Counted from the stretch's first letter, positions 51,319-61,352 are shown. The stretch is 64,000 nucleotides of DNA from Clostridium sp. Marseille-P299 (GCF_900078195.1 NZ_FJVE01000007.1:372001-436000), one strand, 5' to 3'. Numbers and translations: made by a program. Notes: a model not told the origin generated them from the sequence alone.

Positions 51319-52278
51319 ATGAAGATAGTTGTAATGGAAGCAAACACATTAGGTGAAGACGTTGATATGAAAATGTTTGAAGCATTAGGTGAATTAACCA
51401 TTTATGGTGAGTCAAACCCCATGGAGAATGCGGATAGAATTGCAGACGCTGATATCATTATTGTAAATAAAATACCGATGAATGAAAACACCTTATCAAA
51501 AGCTAAAAATCTTAAGTTAATATGTTTAACAGCAACGGGAACCAATATTGTGGATTTTCCTTATGTAAACAGTAGAGGAATTACAGTAACCAACGTAAAA
51601 GGTTATTCCACGCAATCCGTAATTCAACATACATTTGCATTACTTTTTTATGTATATGAGAAATTAAGTTTTTATGATAATTATGTTAAATCAGGTACCT
51701 ATGCAAAAAGTGATATTTTTAGTAATTTTGATAAAAAATTCAATGAACTGTATGGAAAGACATGGGGAATTATTGGACTTGGCGATATCGGTAGAGGAGT
51801 AGCAAAAGTAGCAGAAGTTTTTGGATGTAATATAATTTATTATTCCACAAGTGGTAGGAATGGGAATCAAGAATATAAGCAAGTAGATTTAGATACTTTA
51901 TTAGAGACATCCGATATTGTTTCAATTCATGCACCATTAAATGCAGTAACAACGGATTTAATCGGAGAAAAAGAGTTAAAACGTATGAAAAAATCAGCTA
52001 TTTTACTTAATCTAGGACGTGGGCCGATTGTAAATGAAGATGCATTAGCAAATGCATTAATGAATAATGAAATCGCAGGAGCAGGACTGGATGTATTAAC
52101 AGTTGAACCGATGCTAGAGAGTAATCCCTTACTTAAAATTCAAGATAGCACAAAATTAATTATTACACCACATATCGCGTGGGCAACCGTTGAGGCAAGA
52201 ACCCGCTGTGCTACTGAAGTTTATCAAAACATAGAAGCATTTTATCAAGGTGTAGAACGAAATGTCGTGAGAAGTTAA
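51319..52278 (+). CDS. D-2-hydroxyacid dehydrogenase
   Basis: The 319-residue product has the NAD loop WGIIGLGDIGRGVAK, the catalytic Arg in LNLGRGPIVNE, Glu in VLTVEPM and His in ITPHIAWAT. The pattern fits glycerate/hydroxypyruvate or lactate dehydrogenases. It reduces 2-keto acids or oxidises D-2-hydroxyacids in the cytoplasm. The upstream phosphoglycolate-type HAD 34 bases away suggests a linked role in glycolate/glycerate handling, but that is inference. GGAGG precedes the ATG. Confidence 0.92.
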   Translation: MKIVVMEANTLGEDVDMKMFEALGELTIYGESNPMENADRIADADIIIVNKIPMNENTLSKAKNLKLICLTATGTNIVDFPYVNSRGITVTNVKGYSTQSVIQHTFALLFYVYEKLSFYDNYVKSGTYAKSDIFSNFDKKFNELYGKTWGIIGLGDIGRGVAKVAEVFGCNIIYYSTSGRNGNQEYKQVDLDTLLETSDIVSIHAPLNAVTTDLIGEKELKRMKKSAILLNLGRGPIVNEDALANALMNNEIAGAGLDVLTVEPMLESNPLLKIQDSTKLIITPHIAWATVEARTRCATEVYQNIEAFYQGVERNVVRS

Positions 52279-52309
52279 TTGAAAGTATTGATATAATTAT
52301 ATATTTTTT

Positions 52310-52380
52310 ATTGATATACTTTATATTGATATATTTTATATTGATATACTCTATATTGATATATTTTATATTAATATAAG
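52310..52380. repeat. 15-bp AT-only tandem repeat
   Basis: Four contiguous units ATTGATATAYTYTAT start at 52310, 52325, 52340 and 52355, plus a partial copy. Non-coding, between convergent genes. Confidence 0.9.
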
Positions 52381-52431
52381 TCTTTCTATATGTAATAATC
52401 AGACACTGATGTGCTAGCCCATGAAGCATAA

Positions 52432-52482
52432 AAAAGGTATATCATTTAGATCAAATTTACATAGCCAAATGATATACCTTTT
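52432..52482. terminator. Bidirectional terminator between the dehydrogenase gene and potD
   Basis: A perfect 16-bp stem (AAAAGGTATATCATTT with AAATGATATACCTTTT), with A and T runs at both ends. Confidence 0.93.
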
Positions 52483-52569
52483 ATTATTTTAAAACGAAAT
52501 ATTTAAAACAAGATGTCTTAAAACAAAATATTTTAAAATTTTAATTTTCAATTGTTTATAATATAAATA

Positions 52570-53652
52570 TTAGTTCTTTACTTCATTCCATTTTTGCATA
52601 TAAATAGAATCCATTTCCTCACCAAGGTAGTGGAATGTACTACATCTACTTAAAATATCTTCTCCTGGGAAAGCAACAATGCTGTTACGAATATCTTCGT
52701 CTTCAATTAACTCACGTGCAGCTTTATTTGGAGTAGAGTAAGTAATGTATTCAAAGTTCTTTAATGCAATATCTTCACGGCATAAAAAGTTGATCCATGC
52801 CTCCGCATTTTCTTTGTTCTGTGCATTCTTTGGAATAACCCATCCATCAATCCATACGTTAGAACCTTCTTTAGGAACCACATATTCAAGATTTTCATTT
52901 TCTCTTTGAGTAAAGATTGCTTCACCAGAATAAATAACACCAATTGCAGCTTCTTCACCAATCATTTTATCACGTACTTGGTCAATTACATATGCTTGAA
53001 CAAGTGGATATTGAGCTTTTAATAAATCTCTAGCTTCGTTAAGTTCAGCTTCGTTTGTACTATTGGAATCATATCCAAGGTAAGTAAGAGCAATCATAAA
53101 AGCATCACGAACACTGTCAATCATAAGGATGTCGTCTTTATATTTCTCATCGAATAAAACGCTCCAGCTGTCGATAGGCTCATCTACCATAGTTTTATTA
53201 TATAAAATACCAACAGTTCCCCAAGTATAAGGAACAGAATATTTATTGCCTGGATCGAATTCTTCCGCGCTCTTTAGGTAAGTAGGATCTAAGTTAGCTG
53301 CATTTGGAATGTTATCATAATTAATTTCTTGTAATAAACCTTCACCAATCATTTTCTCAATCATATAATCGGAAGGACATACAACATCATAATTAACGGA
53401 ACCAGTTTTTACAATTGGATACATATCTTCATTTTGTTCGAATTCATTATAAATAACTTTAATTCCAGTTTCCTCTTCAAACATATCAATTACATCTGGA
53501 TCAATGTATTCACCCCAGTTATAAACATAAACGGAACCATTTTCACCAGCGGCACTTCCAGTATTGCCATTATCATTTTTTGGTGAACCACATGCGGTAA
53601 GAGCAAGAGAGCAAGCCATAAATAAGCTTAAGAAACGTGATACTTTTTTCAT
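52570..53652 (-). CDS. potD: Spermidine/putrescine-binding lipoprotein
   Basis: The 360-residue product has a lipoprotein signal ending LALTAC, then a Gly/Asn linker and VYNWGEYIDPDVIDMFEEETGIKVIY, the PotD/PotF hallmark. VVCPSDYMIEKM and VPYTWGTVGILYNK follow. It delivers polyamines to PotBC on the outer face of the membrane. I chose the ATG at 53652 with AGAGG seven bases upstream; the ATG at 53658 abuts it. Last gene of the leftward operon. Confidence 0.95.
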   Translation of the reverse strand: MKKVSRFLSLFMACSLALTACGSPKNDNGNTGSAAGENGSVYVYNWGEYIDPDVIDMFEEETGIKVIYNEFEQNEDMYPIVKTGSVNYDVVCPSDYMIEKMIGEGLLQEINYDNIPNAANLDPTYLKSAEEFDPGNKYSVPYTWGTVGILYNKTMVDEPIDSWSVLFDEKYKDDILMIDSVRDAFMIALTYLGYDSNSTNEAELNEARDLLKAQYPLVQAYVIDQVRDKMIGEEAAIGVIYSGEAIFTQRENENLEYVVPKEGSNVWIDGWVIPKNAQNKENAEAWINFLCREDIALKNFEYITYSTPNKAARELIEDEDIRNSIVAFPGEDILSRCSTFHYLGEEMDSIYMQKWNEVKN

Positions 53653-53678
53653 TGTCATACCTCTTTCTTTTTCGTAAA

Positions 53679-54491
53679 TTATTTTGCTATAGTAGTAGTA
53701 AGAGAGGAAGCATTACGCTTCTTTTCTACACTTTCATTGCGACGATTAATAATTATTAATAAAACAAGTACAGATATAAATAATAAGGTTGAAAGAGCGT
53801 ACATCTCTGGTTTTACACCTTTTCTAGTTTCTGCATAAATTTTAGTAGATAATGTATTAATTGTTGCCCCTCTTGTAAAATGAGTGATTATGAAATCATC
53901 AAGAGACATTGTAAAGGCAAGTAAAAATCCAGAAACAATTCCAGGGAATATATCTGGTAATACAACTGTAAAAAATGCTTTGATTGGTGAAGCACCTAAA
54001 TCAAGTGCAGCTTCATATGTGCTATGATTTGTCTGTTTTAATTTTGGCATTACACTTAAAATAACATACGGTATATTAAAGGTTATATGAGCAATTAAAA
54101 CACTAGAAAATCCTAAAGTATAATTAATTGCTAAAAATAATAACATCAAAGAAATACCAGTTACGATATCTGCATTTAACATTGGAATATTCGTTATGCC
54201 CATCATAATGGTACGTGGCACTTTCTTCATTTGATGCATACCGATGGAGGCTGCAGTACCAATAATAGTAGCGATTAATGCAGATAAAAATGCAATCAAT
54301 AAGGTAGTATAAAGCGCACTCATTATTTCTTCATTTTGGAATAAGGATTTGTACCAATCTAGAGTAAATCCACCCCATTTGCTACGGGATTTTGATTTAT
54401 TAAAGGAAAGTACAATTAATACAAAAATAGGGGCATATAAAAATAATGCAACGAGGGCAATATAAAATTTCCCGGCAATTTTCTTTACCAT
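53679..54491 (-). CDS. potC: Spermidine/putrescine ABC permease
   Basis: The 270-residue product has six membrane segments and the MetI-type EAA loop STYEAALDLGASPIKAFFTVVLPDIFPGIVSGFLLAFTMSLDD, where the permease contacts the ATPase. Very typical PotC. It overlaps potB by seven bases, so translation is coupled. The order regulator-potA-potB-potC-potD is the classical one. Confidence 0.95.
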   Translation of the reverse strand: MVKKIAGKFYIALVALFLYAPIFVLIVLSFNKSKSRSKWGGFTLDWYKSLFQNEEIMSALYTTLLIAFLSALIATIIGTAASIGMHQMKKVPRTIMMGITNIPMLNADIVTGISLMLLFLAINYTLGFSSVLIAHITFNIPYVILSVMPKLKQTNHSTYEAALDLGASPIKAFFTVVLPDIFPGIVSGFLLAFTMSLDDFIITHFTRGATINTLSTKIYAETRKGVKPEMYALSTLLFISVLVLLIIINRRNESVEKKRNASSLTTTIAK

Positions 54492-55366
54492 ACGTTTGTA
54501 CCCTCCGAATCTTTATCATATTTCGCAACAATTGCCATACTGATTAAGACGAAAGCCATAAGAACTAATGATAGTCCGGAACCAGTATACCAATTTCCGA
54601 TCTTTTGAAATTGTTGTTCAATAACGTTACCAATTAATAAGATTTTACTTCCACCTAAGATATTTGAAATTACGAATGTAGTTAAGGATGGAACAAAAAC
54701 CATTGTAATTCCACTAATTACACCAGGTATACTAAGTGGAAAAATGATTTTACAAAAGGTTGTAAAGCCATTCGCACCTAAATCTCTAGCAGCATTAATG
54801 ACATTGTCATCAATTTTATCAAGAGTATTATAAAGTGGTAAAATCATAAAAGGTAAGAAGTTATAAACCATACCAAGTACAATGGCAGTAGGAGTATTAA
54901 TTATATTTAGCGTTGGCAAATTCATAGCTTTTAATACCGTATTGATAATTCCATTACGCTCTAATATATTTTGCCAAGCAATGGTACGAAGTAGAAAGTT
55001 CATCCACATTGGAAGAATCATAATAAGAACAATAAAACTGTTACTCTTAATTTTCATACCCTTAAGGATTAATGCTAAAGGATAGGCAAGTAAGAGACAG
55101 ATTATTGTACTAATAATTGATAATTTTAAAGAAAGAAATAATGCATTTCGATTGACTGGATCTGCAATTAATTTCAAATTATCAAAAGTAAAACTACCAT
55201 CAGTGCCACTTCGTAATCCATAATATAGGATAACAATGAGTGGAATAATAATAAAAGCAACCATCCATAGAGTATAAGGAAATGCTAATAAAGTTCTTCC
55301 ACTAATTTTTTTGTGCTCTTTATTATCTACTGACACAGTGTTTCCATTATTCTTTTTACTCTTCAT
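54485..55366 (-). CDS. potB: Spermidine/putrescine ABC permease
   Basis: The 293-residue product has six membrane segments with an EAA loop, [30 protein letters not shown]. It has a hydrophilic N-terminal extension of about 25 residues and [15 protein letters not shown] after the first helix. PotB partner of PotC. Overlaps potA by 11 bases and potC by seven. Confidence 0.95.
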   Translation of the reverse strand: MKSKKNNGNTVSVDNKEHKKISGRTLLAFPYTLWMVAFIIIPLIVILYYGLRSGTDGSFTFDNLKLIADPVNRNALFLSLKLSIISTIICLLLAYPLALILKGMKIKSNSFIVLIMILPMWMNFLLRTIAWQNILERNGIINTVLKAMNLPTLNIINTPTAIVLGMVYNFLPFMILPLYNTLDKIDDNVINAARDLGANGFTTFCKIIFPLSIPGVISGITMVFVPSLTTFVISNILGGSKILLIGNVIEQQFQKIGNWYTGSGLSLVLMAFVLISMAIVAKYDKDSEGTNVW

Positions 55367-56435
55367 TAATGTTAACAGCCTCCTCGTCTTCGGATTCCGG
55401 CTTATTCATAATTTGAATGTCAAATGGATCAACTTTAATACCTACCTCACTTCCAACCGGTGAGAGATCAGTAGAATGTACCAACCATTCATATCCATTT
55501 GCCATAACGTCCATTTCATAATGAACACCTTTAAAAAGAAGAGAAGTAACACGACCTTTGATAATACCATCTTCAGGTGCTACAAGGTCAATGTCTTCTG
55601 GACGAATTACAACGTCTACAGGTTTATTTTTACCAAATCCAGTATCTACACAAGGGAAGTTAGCTCCAAGGATATTAACAAGACGATCCTGAACCATAGT
55701 ACCTGGGATAATGTTACTTTCACCTATAAAGTCAGCAACAAAGGCATTCTTTGGTTCGTTATAAATATCTTCTGGAGTACCAATTTGTTGAATATAACCT
55801 TGGTTCATAACCATAATGGTATCTGACATTGTTAAAGCTTCTTCTTGATCATGAGTTACATATACAAATGTAATACCAAGTTCATTTTTTAAACGAATCA
55901 ATTCATATTGCATGTCTTGACGCATTTTTAAATCAAGTGCTCCTAATGGTTCATCTAAAAGAAGTACCTTAGGTTCATTTACAATAGCACGAGCAATTGC
56001 AATACGTTGTTGTTGTCCACCACTTAAAGAATCTGGCATACGATTTTCAAAGCCATCAAGGTTTACTAACTTTAGAGCATATTTAATTTTATCTTGAATA
56101 TATGCCTTACTTTTTTTCTTAATTTTTAAGCCGAAAGCAATATTTTCAGCAATTGTCATATGTGTAAATAAAGCATATTTTTGAAATACAGTATTTAATT
56201 GACGTTCATTTGGTGGTAATTTTGTAATATCTTTTCCATTAAAAATTACCTTACCAGCGTCCGGAGTTTCAAAACCACCAATGATTCGAAGTGTTGTTGT
56301 CTTACCGCAACCGGAAGGACCAAGTAGGGTTAAAAATTCATTTTCACGTATATATAAATTCAAATCATCAATAACTACGCTATTACCATATGATTTATGA
56401 ATTCCTATTAAATCGATGAGTTTATTGCTTTCCAT
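55356..56435 (-). CDS. potA: Spermidine/putrescine ABC transporter ATPase
   Basis: The 359-residue product has Walker [11 protein letters not shown]-loop VFQKYALF, signature LSGGQQQR, Walker [12 protein letters not shown] and H-loop [10 protein letters not shown]-terminal TOBE regulatory domain (about 250-340) follows. Start at 56435 with AAGGAGGA upstream; the ORF extension to 56474 overlaps the regulator gene. First transporter gene after the regulator. Confidence 0.96.
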   Translation of the reverse strand: MESNKLIDLIGIHKSYGNSVVIDDLNLYIRENEFLTLLGPSGCGKTTTLRIIGGFETPDAGKVIFNGKDITKLPPNERQLNTVFQKYALFTHMTIAENIAFGLKIKKKSKAYIQDKIKYALKLVNLDGFENRMPDSLSGGQQQRIAIARAIVNEPKVLLLDEPLGALDLKMRQDMQYELIRLKNELGITFVYVTHDQEEALTMSDTIMVMNQGYIQQIGTPEDIYNEPKNAFVADFIGESNIIPGTMVQDRLVNILGANFPCVDTGFGKNKPVDVVIRPEDIDLVAPEDGIIKGRVTSLLFKGVHYEMDVMANGYEWLVHSTDLSPVGSEVGIKVDPFDIQIMNKPESEDEEAVNINEE

Positions 56436-56446
56436 GATTCTCCTCC

Positions 56447-56986
56447 TTAGAAGCTTGGTGGGGTGGATACCCATAATAGGGTAGCACCAGTTTTACCAGT
56501 AGCCGTTATATAATGATTTTTGTTTGACGTAAAGTAAAAGGACTCACCCTTTTTAGCTTTATGCGTTTTATTTCCTAGATGTATAGTAATTGAACCACTT
56601 AAAACAAAACCAAATTCCTCGCCTTCGTGAGGATTGTCTGGATATGTAGAACCGCCTGGCTCTAATGTTAATAAGATAGGCTCCATCATATTCTTTTGCG
56701 CGTTTGGAATAATCCATTCTATTTTATTAAATAATTCATGATCTACTTTTTCAAAGTAATCATTTTTCTTAAAAACAACTTGTTCTGAGGTAGTCCCAGT
56801 AAAAAATTCTTCGAGATTTGTTCCCAAACATTGCAATATATCAACAAGAGTTGCAATGGAAGGTGAGGTAATATCACGTTCTAATTGAGAAATAAATCCT
56901 TTGGACAATTCCGCTCGGTCCGCAAGCTCTTCTTGCGTTAAACTTTTTTGAACACGTAATTCTTTGATTTTAGCACCTATTTTCAT
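56447..56986 (-). CDS. XRE-family regulator with cupin domain, likely controls the pot operon
   Basis: Residues about 5-60 form a lambda-repressor-type helix-turn-helix ([29 protein letters not shown]). The C-terminal half (about 95-179) is a cupin with [40 protein letters not shown], like PuuR-type polyamine regulators. Start chosen as the ATG at 56986, at the beginning of the HTH domain; an ORF extension to 57070 adds a tail that is unusual for the family. potA begins 11 bases after its stop. Two matching palindromes flank its promoter, which suggests autoregulation with polyamines as effectors. Confidence 0.9.
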   Translation of the reverse strand: MKIGAKIKELRVQKSLTQEELADRAELSKGFISQLERDITSPSIATLVDILQCLGTNLEEFFTGTTSEQVVFKKNDYFEKVDHELFNKIEWIIPNAQKNMMEPILLTLEPGGSTYPDNPHEGEEFGFVLSGSITIHLGNKTHKAKKGESFYFTSNKNHYITATGKTGATLLWVSTPPSF

Positions 56987-57073
56987 GGATACACCAAACC
57001 TTTCTATGGGATCTGCTTTTGTAAAGTCATTATTAGTTCCTTCTATAATTGGTTTATAAAAATATACCATTTA

Positions 57074-57090
57074 GTTTAGCACTGCTAAAC
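57074..57090 (-). promoter_or_regulatory. Operator-like palindrome O1 of the pot operon
   Basis: GTTTAGCACTGCTAAAC is a perfect 7-bp inverted repeat around a 3-base centre. It lies just downstream of the -10, where a bound repressor would block the start of transcription. Confidence 0.7.
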
Positions 57091-57102
57091 ATGCCGAATA
57101 CT

Positions 57103-57130
57103 ATTATACACAATCTAATATTAATGTCAA
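57103..57130 (-). promoter_or_regulatory. Promoter of the XRE-cupin/potABCD operon
   Basis: On the minus strand TTGACA (57125-57130) and TATAAT (57103-57108) are separated by 16 bases. Both elements are perfect. Confidence 0.87.
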
Positions 57131-57147
57131 CAATATATAAACAAAAT

Positions 57148-57164
57148 ATCTAGTATTACTAAAC
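57148..57164 (-). promoter_or_regulatory. Operator-like palindrome O2 of the pot operon
   Basis: ATCTAGTATTACTAAAC shares the CTAAAC end, the spacing and the overall symmetry of O1. It lies upstream of the -35; centres are 74 bases apart, about seven helical turns. Confidence 0.6.
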
Positions 57165-57344
57165 TTTTTGATATGAAATTAATAAATTGAAGAAACTTTG
57201 GTAAAGTATAGAGAAATCACGGCATTGAGAATGGTAAAAAAATGCAATTAACAAGTAATGTGATGTGAAAAATTCAAAAAACAGATGAAATAATATCAAA
57301 AATAATAATAATTATTATATGCATTAAATTATAACAAAAATAGA

Positions 57345-57377
57345 ACAAAAAAAGAAGAGCTATTCTGCTAGCTCTTC
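57345..57377 (-). terminator. Terminator overlapping the ABC-F gene stop codon
   Basis: GAAGAGCTA pairs with TAGCTCTTC over nine bp, including the TAG stop. The minus-strand exit is TTTTTTT. Confidence 0.9.
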
Positions 57378-59375
57378 CCATTGTATCAATAATTCTTCGA
57401 GGCGTTCTTCAACCTCTTTTTTCTCTTTATTTAGTGCAATTAGTTTCGATGGATCTGTAAATACAGCTTCATCCATTAATAATTCGTTTAGTTCTTCATC
57501 TCTGTTTTCTAGTTTATGGATTTCTTCTTCCACTTTTTTTAGATCATTTTGACGTTTACGAATACGGGCTTGTTCTTCTTTTTGTTGCTTCCAATCTAAC
57601 TTAGTATCGGATTCTTTTGAATCGAAACTAGCTTGTGAAGTTTCAGTTGTAGAAACCGAACTTTGCTGAACTTTAAGTCCACTTAGAATATTGTTTTGTT
57701 TACCAATGGTAGCTTGGCTATTTACATTTCCTTCAGAAGAACTTGTAAATCCAAGATGCTGACGTTCTACTTCTGGTTTCTTTTCAAGATAATAGTCGTA
57801 GTTACCAATGTAATTAAGAAGTTTTCCATGAGTTAAGTCAAGAATTCTAGTTGCAGTACGATTAATGAAATAACGGTCATGGGATACGTATAAAACAGTA
57901 CCTGTATAATTTTTAATTGCATTCTCTAGTATTTCTTTTGATACAATATCTAAATGGTTTGTCGGCTCATCTAGGATTAAAAAGTTAGCATCACTAAGCA
58001 TTAATTTGGCTAGTGAAACTCGTCCACGTTCTCCACCACTGATATCCTTGATTAATTTAAAAACATCATCACCAGTAAATAAAAAGGCAGCTAATACATT
58101 ACGTACCCTTGTGTTATCAAGATATGGGTAGGTATCTTGGATCTCATCAAAAATCGTTTTGTTCATATTAAGAACATGATGCTCCTGGTCGTAGTAACCA
58201 ATATGCACTTTTGCACCTGGTTTTATTTCACCTGCATCCGCTTGTATGATTTGATTGATAATTTTTAAAATAGTAGTTTTTCCAGTACCATTATTACCAA
58301 TGATTGCGATTTTCTCACCACGCTTAATTTCAAAATCCAAATCTTCAAATAATAAATGATTGCCAAAGGATTTTTTTAGTCCTTTTACGGTCAAGACATC
58401 ATTTCCACTCATAATGTTTGGCTCTAATTGAATGTTCATTTCAGCATTTAGAGTCACCGGCTTATCAAGACGTTCTATTTTATTTAACATCTTTTCACGG
58501 CTTTCCGCACGCTTTATGGATTTTTCGCGGTTAAAAGATTTGAGTTTGGCAATGACTTCTTCTTGATGTTTGATTTCTTTTTGTTGATTTAGGTAATGGT
58601 GAATCATTGTTTCACGAAGCTGTTCTTTTTTCGTCGCATAGTCGGTGTAATTACCTTCAAAGACAGTTGCCTTTGTATTTTCTAATTCAACAACTTTGGT
58701 GACAACCTTGTTTAAAAAATAACGGTCATGGGCAATTACTATAACAGAGCCATTATAATTAACTAAAAAGGTTTCAAGCCAAGCAATAGATTCCATATCT
58801 AAGTGGTTTGTTGGCTCGTCTAGTAAAATTAAATCGGGATTACTAAGAAGTAATTTACCTAAGGAAACTCGTGTCTTTTGACCTCCAGATAGAGTAGAAA
58901 CTTTTTTATCAAATTCGTCTTCAGTAAAACCAAGACCTTTTAAAACACCGATTACTTCACTTTTATATGCATAGCCATTCTTTAATTCAAATTCATGAGT
59001 AAGCCTAGTGTAGGTATTAAGTAAACGATCGAGTTCAACACCAGTCACAGATTTCATTTCTAATTCTAGAGAACGAATTTGTTCTTCCATACGAATAACA
59101 TCTGCTTTAATACTTAAAACTTCATCATAAATTGTATTATCAGTAGCTAAATCTTGATGCTGAGCTAAATATCCAACGCTACAGCCTTTCGAAAATATAA
59201 CATCTCCCTCATCAGAAGATATTTCATTCATAATTATTTTAAATAAAGTGGATTTACCAGCACCGTTAATGCCGACAATCGCGACTTTTTCACGTTCATT
59301 TACATGAAAGGACACCTTATCTAAGATAACGGTTGTTCCATAACTTTTGCTTATATTATTACATGCTAATATCAT
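57360..59375 (-). CDS. ABC-F family ATPase, YdiF-like
   Basis: The 671-residue product has two ABC domains: Walker A GINGAGKST and GNNGTGKTT, signatures LSGGQKTR and ISGGERGR, and Walker B LILLDEPTNHLD and FLILDEPTNHLD. The interdomain linker (about 235-320) and a C-terminal coiled coil (about 590-671) are present. There are no membrane helices. ABC-F proteins act on the ribosome, some giving antibiotic protection. The closest type by layout is B. subtilis YdiF, also beside rex. An AGGAGT-type site precedes the ATG at 59375. Confidence 0.93.
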   Translation of the reverse strand: MILACNNISKSYGTTVILDKVSFHVNEREKVAIVGINGAGKSTLFKIIMNEISSDEGDVIFSKGCSVGYLAQHQDLATDNTIYDEVLSIKADVIRMEEQIRSLELEMKSVTGVELDRLLNTYTRLTHEFELKNGYAYKSEVIGVLKGLGFTEDEFDKKVSTLSGGQKTRVSLGKLLLSNPDLILLDEPTNHLDMESIAWLETFLVNYNGSVIVIAHDRYFLNKVVTKVVELENTKATVFEGNYTDYATKKEQLRETMIHHYLNQQKEIKHQEEVIAKLKSFNREKSIKRAESREKMLNKIERLDKPVTLNAEMNIQLEPNIMSGNDVLTVKGLKKSFGNHLLFEDLDFEIKRGEKIAIIGNNGTGKTTILKIINQIIQADAGEIKPGAKVHIGYYDQEHHVLNMNKTIFDEIQDTYPYLDNTRVRNVLAAFLFTGDDVFKLIKDISGGERGRVSLAKLMLSDANFLILDEPTNHLDIVSKEILENAIKNYTGTVLYVSHDRYFINRTATRILDLTHGKLLNYIGNYDYYLEKKPEVERQHLGFTSSSEGNVNSQATIGKQNNILSGLKVQQSSVSTTETSQASFDSKESDTKLDWKQQKEEQARIRKRQNDLKKVEEEIHKLENRDEELNELLMDEAVFTDPSKLIALNKEKKEVEERLEELLIQWEELAE

Positions 59376-59624
59376 GACGGACTCCTTTAATTACTACTAA
59401 AATAGAGCATACTTGTCCTTTATTGTAGCAAAGAAAACGAAAAGCGTCAATTATCTTCCCTTGTGAGAAAGGAATCTACCATGGGATAAAAGCTTATGTA
59501 AAAAAACAAGTATTACATAGGAGATTTCCTGTAATACTATATAAATAGTGAGAAAATTGTTACCCGTATGGTAGATAAAATGATATCCGAAACTAAAAAC
59601 TTCTTATTATAATGTAACTTGCGT

Positions 59625-59653
59625 TTGACGAGATTCATCCATTTCGTTATAAT
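59625..59653 (+). promoter_or_regulatory. Upstream promoter of rex (P1)
   Basis: TTGACG and TATAAT with a 17-base spacer, about 220 bases before rex. Confidence 0.7.
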
Positions 59654-59792
59654 AGGTATAATGAAAATGCTTCTCATAAAGCAATTTTATAGTATAAAGT
59701 ACTTGTTTTGAGTGTAATAGTATCATTATTTCAAAGTGAAAATAGTGCTGGATATTGGCGAAAAAAGCAAGAAAACAAAGGATTTAGATACA

Positions 59793-59821
59793 TTGACATA
59801 TTATTAACGATTCACTATAAT
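59793..59821 (+). promoter_or_regulatory. Proximal promoter of rex (P2)
   Basis: TTGACA and TATAAT with a 17-base spacer, about 50 bases before the rex start. A TTAAC half-site of Rex type lies between, which hints at autoregulation without proving it. Confidence 0.82.
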
Positions 59822-59869
59822 TATACTATAAAGGAACCGAACGTTAATAGTATAATTAAGGAGGTTTAC

Positions 59870-60529
59870 ATGTACGATAAGGCGATATCATCAGCAGTTA
59901 TTAAAAGACTGCCACGTTATTACAGGTATTTAGGGGAATTACTTGAAAATGACGTTGTTCGAATTTCATCGAAGGAATTAAGTGAGAAAATGAACGTGAC
60001 CGCATCGCAAATCCGTCAGGATTTGAATAACTTCGGAGGTTTCGGACAGCAGGGGTATGGGTATAATGTGGAGTATTTATACACCGAAATTGGGAAAATC
60101 CTAGGACTTGATAAAAAATATAATGTTATCATTATAGGCGCAGGTAATCTAGGGCAAGCATTAGCAAATTACACTGATTTTGAACGTCGAGGATTTTATA
60201 TTAGTGGTATCTTTGATGTAAATCCAAGACTTGTTGGAATTTCAATTCGTGGAATCGAAATTCGTTTAATGGATGAATTAGAAGAGTTTGTTAAGAATAA
60301 TACAGTAAATATAGCGGCACTTACAATTCCAAAGGCAAAAGCACCACAAGTTGCCGCAGAATTAGTACGTTTAGGAATTCATGCAATATGGAATTTTGCA
60401 CCTACAGATTTACATTTACCAAAGGATGTAATGGTGGAGAATGTTCACTTGGCAGAATCTTTAATGCGACTATCCTATAATTTAAAAGCAGCAGAAGAGG
60501 TAATGTCATCAAAAAACAGTGAAAGATAA
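59870..60529 (+). CDS. rex: Redox-sensing transcriptional repressor Rex
   Basis: The 219-residue product has an N-terminal winged helix (about 1-80; RLPRYYRYLGELLEN, ASQIRQDLNNFGGFGQQGYGYNV). A Rossmann domain with NADH loop IIIGAGNLGQAL and a C-terminal swapped helix follow. Rex senses the NADH/NAD ratio and represses fermentation genes. The ATG at 59870 has AAGGAGG eight bases upstream; the ORF extension to 59708 runs back over promoter P2. The ABC-F gene is divergent upstream, the coiled-coil gene follows after 21 bases. Confidence 0.97.
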   Translation: MYDKAISSAVIKRLPRYYRYLGELLENDVVRISSKELSEKMNVTASQIRQDLNNFGGFGQQGYGYNVEYLYTEIGKILGLDKKYNVIIIGAGNLGQALANYTDFERRGFYISGIFDVNPRLVGISIRGIEIRLMDELEEFVKNNTVNIAALTIPKAKAPQVAAELVRLGIHAIWNFAPTDLHLPKDVMVENVHLAESLMRLSYNLKAAEEVMSSKNSER

Positions 60530-60550
60530 CGAGCTTTTGGGGGGATGTTC

Positions 60551-61174
60551 TTGCGAAAATTAAATAATAATAATGAGGGTAAAATTGACTTTACAGAGAT
60601 ATTTCGTAATAAGAAGATTCCTATTCTTACATTAGATGAGCGATGGCTTGCATTATTTCCTGAGCAAGAGATGTCAGTAGGCATGAAACAATTACGAGAT
60701 AAATTGAATAATTTACTAAAGAAACAAGGAAAAACAGTGGATGAAATCAAGAATTTAAAACGTGTGAAGAAAAACCTGATGCAGGAAATTGTTGATAACA
60801 TGGAAATTGATAATTCCTTACTTGGTAAAATTAAAGGTAAAAAATTAGAGAAGAATCAAAAGTTAATTTTAAATATAAAAGATGAACTTTTAGAAAGAGA
60901 AGATCAGTTAGCGGATCTTCCCTATGAAATAAGGAATGCGAATGCAGAGCTAATGAGTGCTAGTGCTTTAATTTGCTATGAGAAATTAGAACATAATAAC
61001 AAGCAAGTAAAGCAGTTAGAGGAAAGCATTGCAAGTATGCGCATTCAATTAAAAGAGATGATACTTAAAAAGCAAGACTTAGAAACAGAGACGAATGCAA
61101 TCTATACTTATATGCACGATGTTCTAGGCGCTAAAACGATGGAATTTTTGGATGATGAAATATTAAATGAATAA
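60551..61174 (+). CDS. Hypothetical coiled-coil protein following rex
   Basis: I do not recognise a named family. The 207-residue product has an N-terminal 30-residue segment (IDFTEIFRNKKIPILTLDERWLALF) and then heptad-rich charged helices (about 45-185: LRDKLNNLLKKQGKTVDEIKNLKRVKKNLMQEI and similar) predicted to form an antiparallel coiled coil. No signal. I took the TTG at 60551, seven bases after GGGGGG, over the ATG at 60545, which abuts it. It is co-transcribed with rex and followed by a terminator. Confidence 0.72.
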   Translation: MRKLNNNNEGKIDFTEIFRNKKIPILTLDERWLALFPEQEMSVGMKQLRDKLNNLLKKQGKTVDEIKNLKRVKKNLMQEIVDNMEIDNSLLGKIKGKKLEKNQKLILNIKDELLEREDQLADLPYEIRNANAELMSASALICYEKLEHNNKQVKQLEESIASMRIQLKEMILKKQDLETETNAIYTYMHDVLGAKTMEFLDDEILNE

Positions 61175-61202
61175 AACTAAAACCGTCGATCAAATCATAA
61201 GA

Positions 61203-61236
61203 AAGCCGTTGCTAAGATATTTGGCATCGGCTTTTG
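61203..61236 (+). terminator. Terminator after the coiled-coil gene
   Basis: AAGCCG and TGC pair with GCA and CGGCTT around a T-T mismatch, then TTTT. Confidence 0.8.
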
Positions 61237-61319
61237 TAATATCTAGTAAATGAAATCGTTTGTTATTTATCTTGTTTCTATTTAAATTAAATCTCTTGAA
61301 TCAATATTGTTTGAAAGGG

Positions 61320-61352
61320 CTGCCATTACAAGATTCATGTATCTTGTAGCAG
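61320..61352 (+). promoter_or_regulatory. Stem-loop in the nnr leader
   Basis: CTGC and TACAAGAT pair with ATCTTGTA and GCAG (bulged CAT), only 15 bases before the nnr ATG. It resembles the stem-loop between scfA and scfB and the luxS and MATE terminators in its TTRCAA core. It could affect translation of nnr. Confidence 0.55.

Noticed and set aside
59799..59870. Rex operator in the rex promoter
   Set aside because: Only a TTAAC half-site is seen; no full TTGTTAA-N4-TTAACAA palindrome.
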